From assembly GCA_023014335.1 (NCBI GenBank), contig JAECYW010000028.1:186001-250000 (forward strand): a stretch of DNA of 64,000 nucleotides, in the 5' to 3' direction. Under the pieces are notes generated by a model, which did not search any database, was not told the DNA's origin, and worked only from the letters and a program-made list of their open reading frames with translations. A program made the position numbers and the translations under genes. This document shows positions 1 through 10,457 of this stretch, in pieces. Every line of letters starts with the position of its first letter. The first letter of the stretch is position 1. This stretch comes from Galerina marginata (taxonomy: Eukaryota; Basidiomycota; Agaricomycetes; Agaricales; Galerinaceae).

Positions 1-411
1 TTCCAAAAAGATCAACAGGCATCATTTACAGGTAAAACATGTCTCATCACTATTAAACATTAATTTTTTGCATTCAACCAATTTATAAAGATAGTATGTG
101 GATTTGAAATATATATATGTTAAAAAAAAAATTCATTTTAAGTATACTTTGAGCATTAAAGTGTCAATTTTCATGATTCTGATATTAAAAAAATTTGAAA
201 AATATGAGGCTTCAAAGTCCTAAATTTTGGAATTTTTTTGATATTACTTTTGTGAGATTTAACATAGTAATTATTAAAATGCAGTAATAAAAAAGAAATT
301 AGTGTAACTGTGCAAAATACCATATGGCTGTTGACTTTACCATTGCAAAGACCCAAATTTTACAATTTTTTAACATCACTTCCATGAGAATTGACCCAGT
401 AATGGTTGAGA

Positions 412-437
412 CTAGCGCGGTCGCGTGCTTCGCACGC
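412..437 (-). other. Helitron 3' terminus: CTAG end plus terminal hairpin
   Basis: CTAG occupies 412-415. The perfect 6-bp stem GCGTGC/GCACGC with a 3-nt loop is at 423-437. Spacing and order (hairpin, short spacer, CTAG, then T) match the termination signal of canonical Helitrons. The first base outside is A at 411 on the plus strand, i.e. T on the element strand. Confidence 0.92.
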
Positions 438-455
438 TCCATTCCCAAATGCAGA

Positions 456-506
456 CCACAATTTACTTTCGTATCTCACGTGACAGGATACGAAAGTAAT
501 TTGTGG
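456..506. repeat. Subterminal inverted repeat in the Helitron 3' region
   Basis: TTACTTTCGTATC at 463-475 is followed after 11 bases by its exact complement GATACGAAAGTAA at 487-499. Pairing extends outward with one offset to CCACAA/TTTGTGG. The loop contains CACGTG. It lies about 40 bp inside the terminus, so it could be a second replication signal or a transcription terminator; neither role is shown. Confidence 0.8.
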
Positions 507-767
507 TAACGGATATACGGCCCGTTGTTGTGTTCGGAAGTGGACGTAGCGTGAACATGGATTTTCTTAGAGGTTATCCTTCTGTGTTAGACACGAAATT
601 ATTGTAATTTGTTTTGAGAAAGTGAAAAGAGATGTGAAACAGCAGTCAAGAAAACTAATTTTACGCTAAACGGGGGATTTTTGAGTTGGGAGTACCGAAG
701 GTTGTGGGGAGGCATCTTCTTGCGCTTTAGTCACACGCTTTGTAGGTTTGGCATTGTCATACCTTTT

Positions 768-1116
768 TCAGTTATAGCGTGCTCTCTTTTGTCTATCATC
801 CTCATGTTCATGTTTATCCGCAGGGCGTTTGACGGCATGTTCCTCAACGGTTTCTTTCTTCAAAAAGTCGATGAGGTGAACGTGGGGGAGACCTCGTTTT
901 TGGAACTCAATCATCGGTGTGTAATAGCAAGGAACCTGTAATGTCTATTGGGTCAGTGCTCGTAGCATTTTTGGTAAATACCAACCTGGCTAACCGGGAT
1001 CGTCATTTTGTGGTGGTCGTAGATGTTAAAGGGCAATTCGTCATCATGTCTCAGATTAAACGATTCGATTGCACTCTTTCCACTGACACCAACACGGGAC
1101 AAAATTGTGATGACAA
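768..1116 (-). pseudogene. Small Rep-derived coding fragment with HUH motif and basic tail
   Basis: Two minus-strand coding stretches (986-1116 and 768-935) can be joined through a 50-nt intron at 936-985 with branch-like CTGAC and acceptor TTACAG. The second exon encodes IEFQKRGLPHVHLIDFL, closely matching the HUH motif region of the full replicase in this element (IEFQKRGLPHAHILIFL). It then runs into a Lys/Arg/Glu/His-rich tail ending RQKRARYN and a stop. The start is not clear; an acceptor-like AG just above 1116 suggests a lost or hidden upstream exon. It is too short to be a working replicase and overlaps the start of the plus-strand gene at 1110. Confidence 0.5.
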
Positions 1117-2099
1117 CTATTCATATTCAGAACGCAGATGCAGTGGAGGACCTCTATTATGCGACGGAGATGATGGAAATGATCTTCGCAAAGTGTTCAT
1201 GGTCAGCATTGATGTCTCTTGCAGGGAGCAGTCAACGAATTCAAACGATTGTTGAGCAAATTGTCCAGCGGAGGATATTTGAAGCGCTTAAACAATTTAT
1301 TCCAGAAGGATTTTTTGAAGAATTTTTGGATTTGATTGATGATACGGGTGCAGGAATACTGGGAGGAGTCGTTCGCAGCATAATGTCTGCATGGCTATGG
1401 ATTCATCAGTACGTCCGGCCAATGCACATGAATGTGGCGATTCCTCTAGATGAAAACAATCGATCACTTCGTCGTTGGCGGGATTTTTTGCGTCGGGCAG
1501 GATATCGTCTCAGTTCATTCAATAATGCCAATTATTGGAGTTTTGATGCGACTATAAAGAGAACATGTGTTATGCGGTCAGAAATTGTGAGTGGATTTTG
1601 ATTTTGATTGAATCATATTGACGATTTCAAGGAACCTACACGCAGCATTCGCATTGTCGAATCAGCCAGTAACGATATTTTACCGGTGGTGCTCAGTGGA
1701 CCACAAACGTCGTCTTTCTATCTGTTGACGATGTCTGCTGTTTATTGCTTCTACCCACAGTTGTTTGCCTGTCAAGAGAACGTTATTGCGCGTCATAGGT
1801 TATATGGGGAGCTTTTAGATGCCTTCGCCTTTGGGTTGACAACATATCCTCATACTGCGGCAATGACAAAAGCATGCGGGGAGGCATGTCCTGCTGTTTG
1901 GCGCAAAACAGAGAATTTAGAAGGAATTGGCGTCTTCCACTGGCAAAAATTCAAAGGGGATGGTTTCGAGAACAGGAGATATTTGTGGCGGATTCATGGT
2001 GCTGGGAGATGCGATACATTCATCTGTTGCAACGAACATTGTCCAAATGTTGGACGTGAAGATACCCTCGTATGTTCACGTGATGCTAGTAGATATTAG
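1110..2099 (+). CDS. Host-like hypothetical protein carried by the Helitron, two exons, about 314 aa
   Basis: Exon 1 is 1110-1586 and exon 2 is 1632-2099, with a 45-nt GT-AG intron (GTGAGT...TTTCAAG) that keeps the frame. The N-terminal part (residues about 20-50) has an F-box-like pattern, IFAKCSWSALMSLA. The C-terminal part holds ACGEACPAVWRKTENLEGIGVF and a Cys/His cluster CDTFICCNEHC near the end. I know this layout from dispersed hypothetical proteins of agaricomycetes but cannot give a function. It lies antisense to the replicase gene in the Helitron's 3' region, where captured genes are often found. The start at 1110 is the first in-frame ATG of the conserved-looking stretch and is uncertain by a few codons. 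Confidence 0.62.
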
Positions 2100-2344
2100 A
2101 ATTCACGCTTTGCTGTCTCTCTTGTTGTCAGACCTTGTTGAACGATTTATCTTCTTATGGCAGGGGCTGTTTTAAAAGGTATCTGCGTATTTGGGTTTAT
2201 CAGAAAAGATGGTGACAGTGTTGAATAGAGTGGCACCGGAAATATGACTTCTCAGGCGATTACATTTGCAGGAAAGAAGTTCTGGCAGAAACGACATGGA
2301 CGCAAGATGAGGGTCCCTCTGCCATCCTCTGCGATTCACAGGGA

Positions 2345-2971
2345 ATGAAACATCATCCTCTGATCGTTGTTGGGATTGTTGATGCTGAAAATTCATATCT
2401 TGGCCTTCACGGAGACTTTAAATCACGTCACAATCCTCATCAACTTGGAAACGCGCATATGCGATTGTCCATTGTCGCCTCAGATTCCTTGTCGGATGAG
2501 TTCCAAAACGATTTCAAAAATGCAGTTCGTCATCTTGACCTGCTTGAAACCTTAGCACCGCATTCTGCTGGTGGAGGTGAGCGATTGGTGAATATGCAAA
2601 ATGGAAAGACGGCGTCGCTTGATTTGAAGCATGCAATTTTTGTTGGTGAAGTACGTGTTTTTAATTATTATAGAAAATGGATCTAATAGTGTTTTCAGGA
2701 CAACTGGGATGAAGCTGAAGAGGATCCGAGGCTCCCAAGTCTGTCATCATATGCTATCGGCAGTGAATTTCAGGAGCACTTGCAAGAATTGAAATTTACA
2801 CACCGAATTCAAGCATCGTTTGAGGTCTTCGACATTCATCAAAGAAAATGTTATCCATCTTCCTTTCAAGAAGTATTGACAGGCGCTACAGTTGAGGTCA
2901 AATTCAGTTTGCATTCATCAAGGGGAAGAGGGTCATGGGGGGATCCGATTTCGGTGAAAGTGATCTGTTAA
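2345..2971 (+). CDS. Host-like hypothetical protein carried by the Helitron, at least two exons
   Basis: Coding-looking sequence from 2345 to 2650 joins in phase to 2699-2971 over a 48-nt intron (GTACGT...TTTTCAG) and ends in TAA. The second exon reads DNWDEAEEDPRLPSLSSYAI and later TGATVEVKFSLHSS, a pattern I associate with agaricomycete hypothetical proteins of unknown function. The true start is unsure: ATG at 2345 is in frame, but conservation-like sequence seems to begin near MRLSIVASD at about 2458, and another exon could lie at 2240-2340. No catalytic motif is visible. Confidence 0.5.
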
Positions 2972-2998
2972 ACGACTACCGAATTATTCCGTCATCGA

Positions 2999-3632
2999 TC
3001 AAGCTTCAAAGTAGTTAATATCATGCTTTTCATAGTGTCCAAATACATACGTCGATAATATTTTTGAAACTTCAGTAAAGTCTTCTGGGGTGATGTTGTC
3101 AAGGATACCGTCTTTTGTTTTGGTTACCACTATGTCACCTTTCCAATCGTTAAGAGGGTTCAACATGCGAGTAACAAAGTTGTTCCTTTGTAAACGGTTG
3201 TGAATGTCCTAGACTTCACATCAGTGAGGCGTTTTGTGAGTTGAGTAGGGATTCACGTACTTGGTCATAATAAATGAATGTGTAAGTTAGGGATCCTGAG
3301 GAGAATTGCCGTCTGTTTCTGCCTAAATCTACGATGGAAGCACTGCAGCCCTTGAGGATTGGTAACCAAAGGAAAACATCCAAGTCATCTGAAGTTGGAT
3401 GTTTGCGGGGTGCTGCATCCGTAGTTGCGAGGAGAGGGATATCTACACAGTGGATAGTTGTAGCCTCCGTTCCAAAGAGAGCACATTTAAAGTAGACTGT
3501 CTGATTCTACAAATGTAAGGATGCGATTGTTAGAAGCAGTGTTCAATAATTTCCATCACTTACCAAAGGAAGATGGTCATGGAGACGTTTTTCAAGAGTA
3601 GCAATATTTCGATCATGTAAGATGTGGGACAT
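2999..3632 (-). CDS. Small three-exon gene of the Helitron, 174 aa, unknown function
   Basis: No single long ORF marks this gene; it appears only after splicing. Exons on the minus strand are 3632-3564 (23 codons), 3506-3261 (82 codons) and 3208-2999 (69 codons plus TGA). Both introns are in phase 0: 3507-3563 (GTAAGT...TTTGTAG) and 3209-3260 (GTACGT...CTAG). The protein starts MSHILHDRN, has a middle segment TSDDLDVFLWLPILKG and ends HDINYFEA. The segment WKGDIVVTKTKDG resembles small hypothetical proteins scattered in agaricomycete genomes. It shares orientation with the replicase and RPA-like genes, so it may be a third transposon gene rather than a passenger. Confidence 0.62.
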
Positions 3633-4027
3633 CAAGGTTGTAGTCGTCTTTCAACTTCTTGTTTGCCCCGTGCAGAGTGCAGACGGCTGAGAACCGATGT
3701 CATGTGACTGGACGGTCAGCTAGTGAGGCCCTTTTTTGAAAACGGGCGTCACTCACTGACCGCTCTTTTTCAGAATTGCTATTCTCTGATCTACGTTGGT
3801 CATCTCGGGTTGGTGATTACGACTCAATTCATGTTGTGTGCGGGTGTATGTGAGAATCGATGCCGAATGTGGTCAGCATTTGATTCTCCTTACGGTGTAT
3901 TCGTCAGGTAGGATGTCTCCAATGTTGCGATGAGTCAAGAAGGAAAATAAGATAGTGGACAAAATACACGGCAATATTGTACAGATTAGCAGATTATAGA
4001 AATATATTTTGACCGAAATCAAGCAGA
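3633..4027. promoter_or_regulatory. Spacer between two minus-strand Helitron genes, with an imperfect hairpin
   Basis: No coding stretch is visible. An imperfect inverted repeat at about 3713-3762 pairs GGTCAG...GTGAGGCCC with GGGCGTCAC...CTGACC around a T/A-rich loop. It resembles the perfect hairpin at 9941-9960 upstream of the replicase start (GCCC, T-run, A-run, GGGCG). The position upstream of the 174-aa gene suggests promoter or leader sequence. Confidence 0.35.
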
Positions 4028-5043
4028 TCACATTTTGGTGGCTTCCTCCTCATCAGAGCGAATACGTTTAGCAGACTTTTCATCATCGGAGCCATCTTCA
4101 GTTCCACTGTCGGAAGCCTTCCTTTTTCCGGCAGCGCTTGGGGCAGATGAATAGGAGGTAGACAATGTGTTGTCATAGTTGAACCTGTTTCGGGAGACTG
4201 GCAGTGCCGAAGAGGAAGAAGCTGTTAAGGTTTCAATATATTGTAAACAGTGAGATGATTTAACTGTCGTACCCATAGATTGGCCAGAGACTGTAGACTG
4301 TCTGCCGATGTACGCAATATTGTCGAGCTCTATCTCAAAAGTCGGGTTCCTGTCGTTGTCTCTTTTAACCTTGGTCAAAAAGCCATCGACGGAGATGGTG
4401 GATCCTGAGACAGGCAAGGGTTTTTTGGTTTTCCACTTCTTTGAGGCGGGATCAATGAAGCAGGAGAATGGAAAGTGTAAGACAGTGCGCGGGATGTTGA
4501 TGTATTGAGCAGGAGTCATTGAAAAAGCGAGGTTGGTGGTGTCGACAGAGGTGACGGTTCCATTTGCCATTATATAAGGAAAACGATGGATGTTCGTACC
4601 CTCAGTCAATATGATCTATCATGTTGCATTGGTTATCTCAAAGTGTGGAGTAGGGAAGAAGATAATTACCTCTCCGATATCGCCAATAAATGCATAGTCG
4701 GTCGCATCATCTTCAGCAATCAACTCTGCAGGAACGCCAGATTGGGGCATAGCTGCAATCTGTTGAGATTGTTATTATGCCATTGTTAAGAAGAGCATTG
4801 AGATTATCTTACCTTTGCAACAATAAAAGCTTCAGTGAAATCATTCTCCCAAACTTTCTGCAATTCATTAACTCGTTCGTCCGGCGTGAAGTAACGAAGG
4901 AGACCGAGTGTACGTTTTTTGCCATCTTTAACTGGAAAATTGACATCAAATGCAACGTTACGATTTCCTCGTTGAGGATCGACTGCACGCGCGTTGGCAA
5001 GAACGACGGCGCCTGTAATAACGACGTGGCCTGGAGATGACAT
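4028..5043 (-). CDS. RPA-like OB-fold single-strand DNA-binding protein of the Helitron
   Basis: Three exons on the minus strand: 5043-4813 (77 codons), 4759-4670 (30 codons) and 4615-4028 (196 codons with stop), giving about 302 aa. Introns are 53 and 54 nt with GT-AG ends and phase 0. The start MSSPGHVVITGAV at 5043 is preferred over ATG 5103 because it begins the OB-like strand pattern. Features include FTEAFIVAKIAAMP at the first junction, SVDGFLTKVKRDND in the second OB-like half, and an acidic/basic nuclear-type tail with KRKASDSGTEDGSDDEKSAKR. Helitrons of plants and fungi commonly carry RPA-like genes next to Rep-helicase; the product would protect displaced single strands. A further optional in-frame 51-nt intron (4222-4272) is possible. 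Confidence 0.78.
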
Positions 5044-5219
5044 GACGGAAGATGAAAGAAAAGAGTGGAATGCCGAGGAGAATGTCAAACTTATGCGAGA
5101 CATATGACATCAAAAATCTAATCTAATCTAATCAAGCACTGTTGGCAGTTGATGCCATGTATATTCGCTTTTCCTTCTCTCTGTATTATGTTATGGATGA
5201 AACGTGAAGATAATGTTAT

Positions 5220-8200
5220 TCAATCTAGCAAGACTTCTGGATAAACTACATTGAGTGTTTTGTTTTCGCTCTGAGGTGGTAGGAGGATGTGAACACGATG
5301 GGATGATGTCGCTCGAGAGAGAGCTACGTAAAGTTGGCCATGAGAGAAAACAGGACTACGCAGATCAACGCCGACAGTGTGCAGTGATTGACCTTCAGCC
5401 TTGTTGATGGTCATAGCAAAGCCGAGTCTGACGGGGAATTGATGGCGTTTGAATTGAAAAGTGTAACCCTCTTCAGTGGAGGGGATCAGTCCGATGCGAG
5501 GAATGAGTGCAATATCACCGTCATGATCACCACCTAGAATGCGGACTTCAAGCACATGTTGTCGTGCGCGCAAGAGGATGAGGCGTGTCCCATTGCATAA
5601 GCCCTTCCCTGGACGGAGATTTCGCATGAGAATTAATGGGCACCCTTCCTTCACCTTTAATTCAGACGGAGGCAATCCAGCGGGTTGAAGTGAGTGGAGA
5701 TATTCTACAGGCACGGAGCCTTGGGTGTCTGCGTTTGTTCCGTCTTCGCTTATGATAGTGTCTGCACTAAAAAAGACAATTTCCTGGCCAGGCATACGAT
5801 CGAGAATGGATTCATTAGTTGAGCGGACATCGATGTTTCTTGGAGCTAGTATTGCACGGTCGAGGAAATATTGTGGAGAAGGAGGGTTGGGTAGGTCAAA
5901 CATGTCACCATACATTTTCAGCATGAAAACTGATGGATCGTGATCAACCATGTGTTCAGGTAGAGATACGCAGCCATCGGGGGTAAGATTTCTTCCATGG
6001 CCCACCGAGAGCAGCCATTCTGCGAAGTCATCCTCCTCGCTTGTAGATTGCAAACGCATATTGCGGTGTAACATTATTATTTGCATGGAATTCCAGAGGT
6101 ATGAGTGCTGCAATGATGCTTCAACAATGTCTTCTTTGCTGCCTTTGATGATAACTGGCAAGATCTGTTGGAAATCGCCACCATGAATAACGGTCAATCC
6201 ACCGTATGGTACGTCATCGCAGTCCCGGATATCTCGCAGGGTACGATCAAGAGCCTCAAAGCAAAGTTTGTTGTTCATAAGGCATTCATCGTATATCATA
6301 GCTTTTGTTTGTCGCAGTAGATCCGCACGCTGACTTTCCTTTGGAATATGACAAACAGAATCACTTCCTAGACTCTCAATGGGAATTTTGAACATTGAGT
6401 GAGCGGTGCGTCCTCCAGGTAACAATAATGCCGCCAGACCCGTCGAAGCCACACAGAGAACGATCCATCCACGTGCTCGAATGGTGTGGCAGATCGTGCG
6501 ATAGAGATAAGTTTTACCAGTGCCACCAGATCCACTGAGGAAAAAAGACCGCCCATGTCCGTGAGTGATCGAATCCCAAATGTCGTCAAAGGCGGTGCGT
6601 TGTTCATCATTGAGTGTGGCGATGAGATCTTTGGCTAGGGTCTCTTCAGATACACGATCCCAGTTTAGTTGTTCAAGAATCAAAGGATTGGTGGTTTCAA
6701 TGTTCCAGTTACGGATGATGGCAGGCATCGTTGGAAAGTCTTTGAGTGCTTTTCCTGATTCACGTAGAATTTGATCCAATAAGTAGAGGCCGTAGTCATA
6801 GACATTGTCGGTCGTGAAGTGTTGAAGGCCCAAGGAGCGTAAACGGTAGGGAAGATCATCACATATTGAATGCTTGAAAGTTGACCATAAGCGTTCGGGA
6901 TAGTTGATCTCGGAGAACAGAAGTGCGGTGGAAAATAAGTTCCGAAGACTTGATCCGGTACGCATTTCGGCAGATTCTTCAAAGCATAAAAACCATTCAC
7001 CATCATCTTCGAGGAGGCCTCTTGCCACGCAAGCATCATGATAATTTTCGTATGGTTCGGGGTGTCCAGGAACATGAAGAAGGTCGTCAAATGATAAAGG
7101 ACCGCGGATGACCGTTAAAAGTGTTCGGAGATAGAATCTTTCACCAGCTGATGGAGGTACATAAACCATACGACCAAGTGCAAACTGTTGTAAACGTGGT
7201 ACCCATTTCTTTGATGATCCATTCTTTTTAAGCGTGAAGTGCTGGGGGAATTCTTGGTATGTGTAATGTCGAGCTTGCTCTCCCAGAGGCCCACTGTTTC
7301 GATTAGCCGTAAAAAAGGCGGTCAGGGCGCTTTCAGAATGAGATCCTCGCTCCAAAACATCATCGGGTGGCTCTTCTGCATGAAAGACAATACTTTGTTG
7401 GCCAGGCAGGTGCACGGGGAGTCGGGTAACGCTTGGATACTGATGGTGCGTATCAAATGCGAAGATTCTCCATGCACTTTCGGCAGCTGAGAAGTAGCGA
7501 CCTTCGATATACAGTTTAATTTCATTGTTTTTGTCCTCCACGGCTAGAGTAGCAGAGTCGCCGCCTTTTTTGAGGTACTTGTTGAGGTATTTCGTGGTCC
7601 AAAAGCTAAAGGCAGATTCACAATTTGCGTGACAGTCTAAAAATTCACAGCAAAAAGGGTTATAGGGCGCGATCCATCTGTTGTCGTAGGAAAACCCATG
7701 AATTGTATATGCACGTCCATCCTTAGGCCGATAATACAAAGGATAGCCATCATCGGACAGTACGGTGCGCTCCTGAAACGGCTTTGGAAAGCCAAATCTG
7801 CACTTGTCATTCACCATGCATGGAGAATGAGGATTCAAATCACCACATGGACCATGTACCATGTACTTTTTCACAACTTCGAACAAATGAGGTTGTGAGG
7901 CGGGGTCGGGCCATCGGGCACAAATCACTTCATCTACTGCTTCTGCTGAGGACAGTTTATGTTCATGATCCAAAAATATAAGAATATGTGCATGAGGTAG
8001 GCCGCGCTTCTGGAATTCGATGGCATAGATGTGTGCAACACATTGGCCAAAGATACCCTTCTGAGTTATGAGATGCAACAGAGCGTCTTTCTTTAATTTG
8101 AAGACACGCGCAACCAGGTCAGGGCGGTCATTTGCTTGTTGTCCGGGATGGAGTTCACGTTGGATTTCGGACCAGTTCGGGTTGGCAGTTATAGTTAAGA

Positions 8201-9907
8201 AAATATCTATTTTCTTGAAATGCCGTGCAATCGCCATTGAATCCTGATAACGTTGATGCATGTCCCGAGGACCACCATTATACGATGAGGGTAGGATGAC
8301 TCTCTGACCAATGTTTGATAGATTTAAGTTTTCGTCACCGGCGGCAGCCAAAGCATCCTCCATGCCTTGAAGATAAGACATACGGAGTTGTGATTGATTT
8401 AGAGAATACCATCGCAGTCGGTTCTGGTCAATTGCCGCAAACATATCCACCATGTAATGTTGGAGAAGTCGACCGCTATGCAGAATGGTCGAGAATTCCC
8501 CCACACGATCGTGTAAACGGAAAGCCGAGTATTGTCGCAGTGTCAGTCTTTTCCCAGTCGTCATGTTCAGATCCCAATGCCATCCAGGCTCACCATACGG
8601 AAACAGCAGAACATAGTGTAAAGGTGCGTATGCTGGATGGCTATCGAAGATACGCTGCAAGCTTGACTGGTGCGTCTGTTCAGTTTGATTCTCGAGAGCG
8701 TTGCGGGTTGTCGGCCGCAAACTGAGAATGATATCACGACTGTCTCCTTGGACCGCATCACCCGGCAAGACGACAGCCACCTCATCAGCAGTGGGAAGAT
8801 TGTTATAGCCACTGTATTTTCCAGGGGCGGCACATAAACGGATAGAGTAGTCAGGTGCATTGAATATCTCCAAGATTTCGAACGCGTGTTGATACATTGA
8901 TGCAAAACTATTGTTGGCCAACAGCATCTCTTGCAGAAGAGTCATGGTGTCACGTCGCAAATGAGAATTACGGTTCATGCGGTATTTCAAGGCAGTGTCG
9001 TCGTCGTGAATATACAATTGCGCATACGATACAGGACGTCCGGATTGAGGGAGGAGTGATCCTGACCAATGTTTCAATTCCCCGTGGATCCTAAAGACAG
9101 GTGGTCCAGATCCATTGTTGACGTTATAGTCTTGTTTGACGCCGAGTGACGTGAACGTAAGAGCACGGTTGTATAACACAATGTTGGTCCGAAATTCTTG
9201 TGCTTGTGAGGATCGACTGGTATACAGACTGTGCAAAATTGGAGGAGGATCCGGCAGGAGTTCCACCACGGCTTGGCCGTGAGCACAGCACATTGAAAAT
9301 TCTGGGGATCGTTTTGAAGACGACACACGTTCAGCAAGCCAGTGCAAAGCACCACAGTAATGACACAAAATGTTCATTTCACCACAGTCGTACATTTCTC
9401 TTCTGACATAGGGACGGCGTGCAATACAGAATAAAGAATCTACATCGCCAAAAGCGTCAGTCAACGTAAAAGATGTCTTGCGAAAACACACCTGACGATG
9501 TAGAAGCCGATGCTTCGTTCGATGAGAAAGTCGTAAGAAGAGAAACAACGTCTGTCAAAAAATTTAGAACACAAAGATGCAAAACATGATAGACAGTTAC
9601 CGGTCGGGTCAGCATCATCTATGGCATCGGTGGATGAAGACGGTGGATTATGTCGACCTTCGGGCATGTTAAAAGTAATTCTTGAAAACTGTCACACATT
9701 TTCTTACGATGGATGTTGGCGTTTGACCGTGTAGGTGGATGACTGGCCGTGATAGGTTGGGGATCGGGATGCTTGCAAAATATGTTAGTAAAAAGAAAAA
9801 TAGGATGCGATATCGTCATTTACCGTCAAAATTCGAGGCAACTGACGTCGACCTGGACTGTATTCTCTCCTGGATGGAATTCGAGAGGACCTTCGAACAC
9901 TTGCCAT
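5220..9907 (-). CDS. Helitron Rep-helicase (HUH replicase plus Pif1-like helicase), five exons, about 1494 aa
   Basis: The last exon (9439-5220) is one long ORF. Four short upstream exons join it in frame: 9907-9824, 9771-9708, 9657-9601 and 9551-9492. The introns are 49-52 nt; the first has a perfect TACTAAC branch. The protein starts MASVRRSSRIPSRRE. A Cys/His cluster LCHYCGALHW...CCAHG is near residues 110-150. The HUH motif GLPHAHILIF has its first His near residue 571, and the two-tyrosine motif is KYLNKYLKK. The Pif1/SF1B helicase shows GSGGTGKT (Lys about 1064), IYDE, GGDFQQILPV, HRNMR and YVALSRAT. All key residues are present, so the enzyme is probably competent for nicking, strand transfer and unwinding. 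About 1500 aa is normal for Helitron1 replicases. Confidence 0.93.
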
Positions 9908-10457
9908 TGATGGAGAGCGTGAAATAGGTTGAATTGCAAGGCCCGTTTGGTAAAACGGGCGTGGCAAGCACACCAGAGAGTCACATGATTAACTTTCCCA
10001 TGTCTACATTCAGTGGCTACCGTATAACTGTTTACCCAAAGACGGTGTGGTCAAAATTAGTATCTAAAATTCATGAAAATGAACAATGGAAACAATCTGC
10101 TTACTTTTTTTTTTCTTAGTGGTTGAGCCCTCGATCTAGAAAGGTGAAGGATGGTGCTCACTATATTTTAGGTGGTCACAAACTCGTCACATTATCTCAT
10201 TACAAAAGCTCCACAGGCGTCCGTTTTGAGAAAATGCCATCAATGATCGATCTCCCGCCAAAAAACGGTCGACTTCGAACCCTCGCACCGTCTAGAAAAA
10301 ATCTTCTCCCCGCAAAAAAACCGCACCACTCGATAGATCTCGAGCTGCCTGTCGGTTTTTGTCGAGAGCCCGCCTCAAAATCGTGCAGACCCGTCCCGAA
10401 AAAGCGCGCGGACGCCCGGTATGGTGCGTGGGTAAAAAGTCTCTCTTATATTGTAGA
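9908..10457 (-). promoter_or_regulatory. Helitron 5' end and replicase upstream region
   Basis: Contains the TC terminus (10457) and the presumed promoter of the replicase gene. A perfect hairpin GCCCGTTT-GGTA-AAACGGGC lies at 9941-9960, about 35 bp upstream of the ATG. A plus-strand ORF of 123 codons (10123-10494) crosses the Helitron boundary into the flanking repeat, so I do not regard it as a gene. Confidence 0.55.

Larger units (their letters stand above)
412..10457 (-). mobile_element. Complete canonical Helitron (Helitron1 type), about 10.05 kb
   Basis: On the minus strand the element starts 5'-TCTACAATATAAGAG at 10457 and ends GCGCTAG at 412. A 15-nt hairpin (423-437) lies seven bases before CTAG. 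The flanking bases are A and T on that strand, the classic Helitron A|T target. The empty site joins GGTTGAGA to TGCAGTG, matching the uninterrupted repeat near 47.11 kb (gttgagatacagtg). Inside are a Rep-helicase gene, an RPA-like gene, a 174-codon gene, a Rep-derived fragment (all minus) and two plus-strand host-like genes. Intact ends, an open replicase and clean splice sites suggest recent activity. Confidence 0.93.

Noticed and set aside
681..941. Plus-strand ORF of 86 codons
   Set aside because: The opposite strand carries a clear Rep motif; this is its complement.
5725..9406. Many 60-136-codon ORFs on both strands within the Rep-helicase gene
   Set aside because: Shadows of a long coding exon in other frames.
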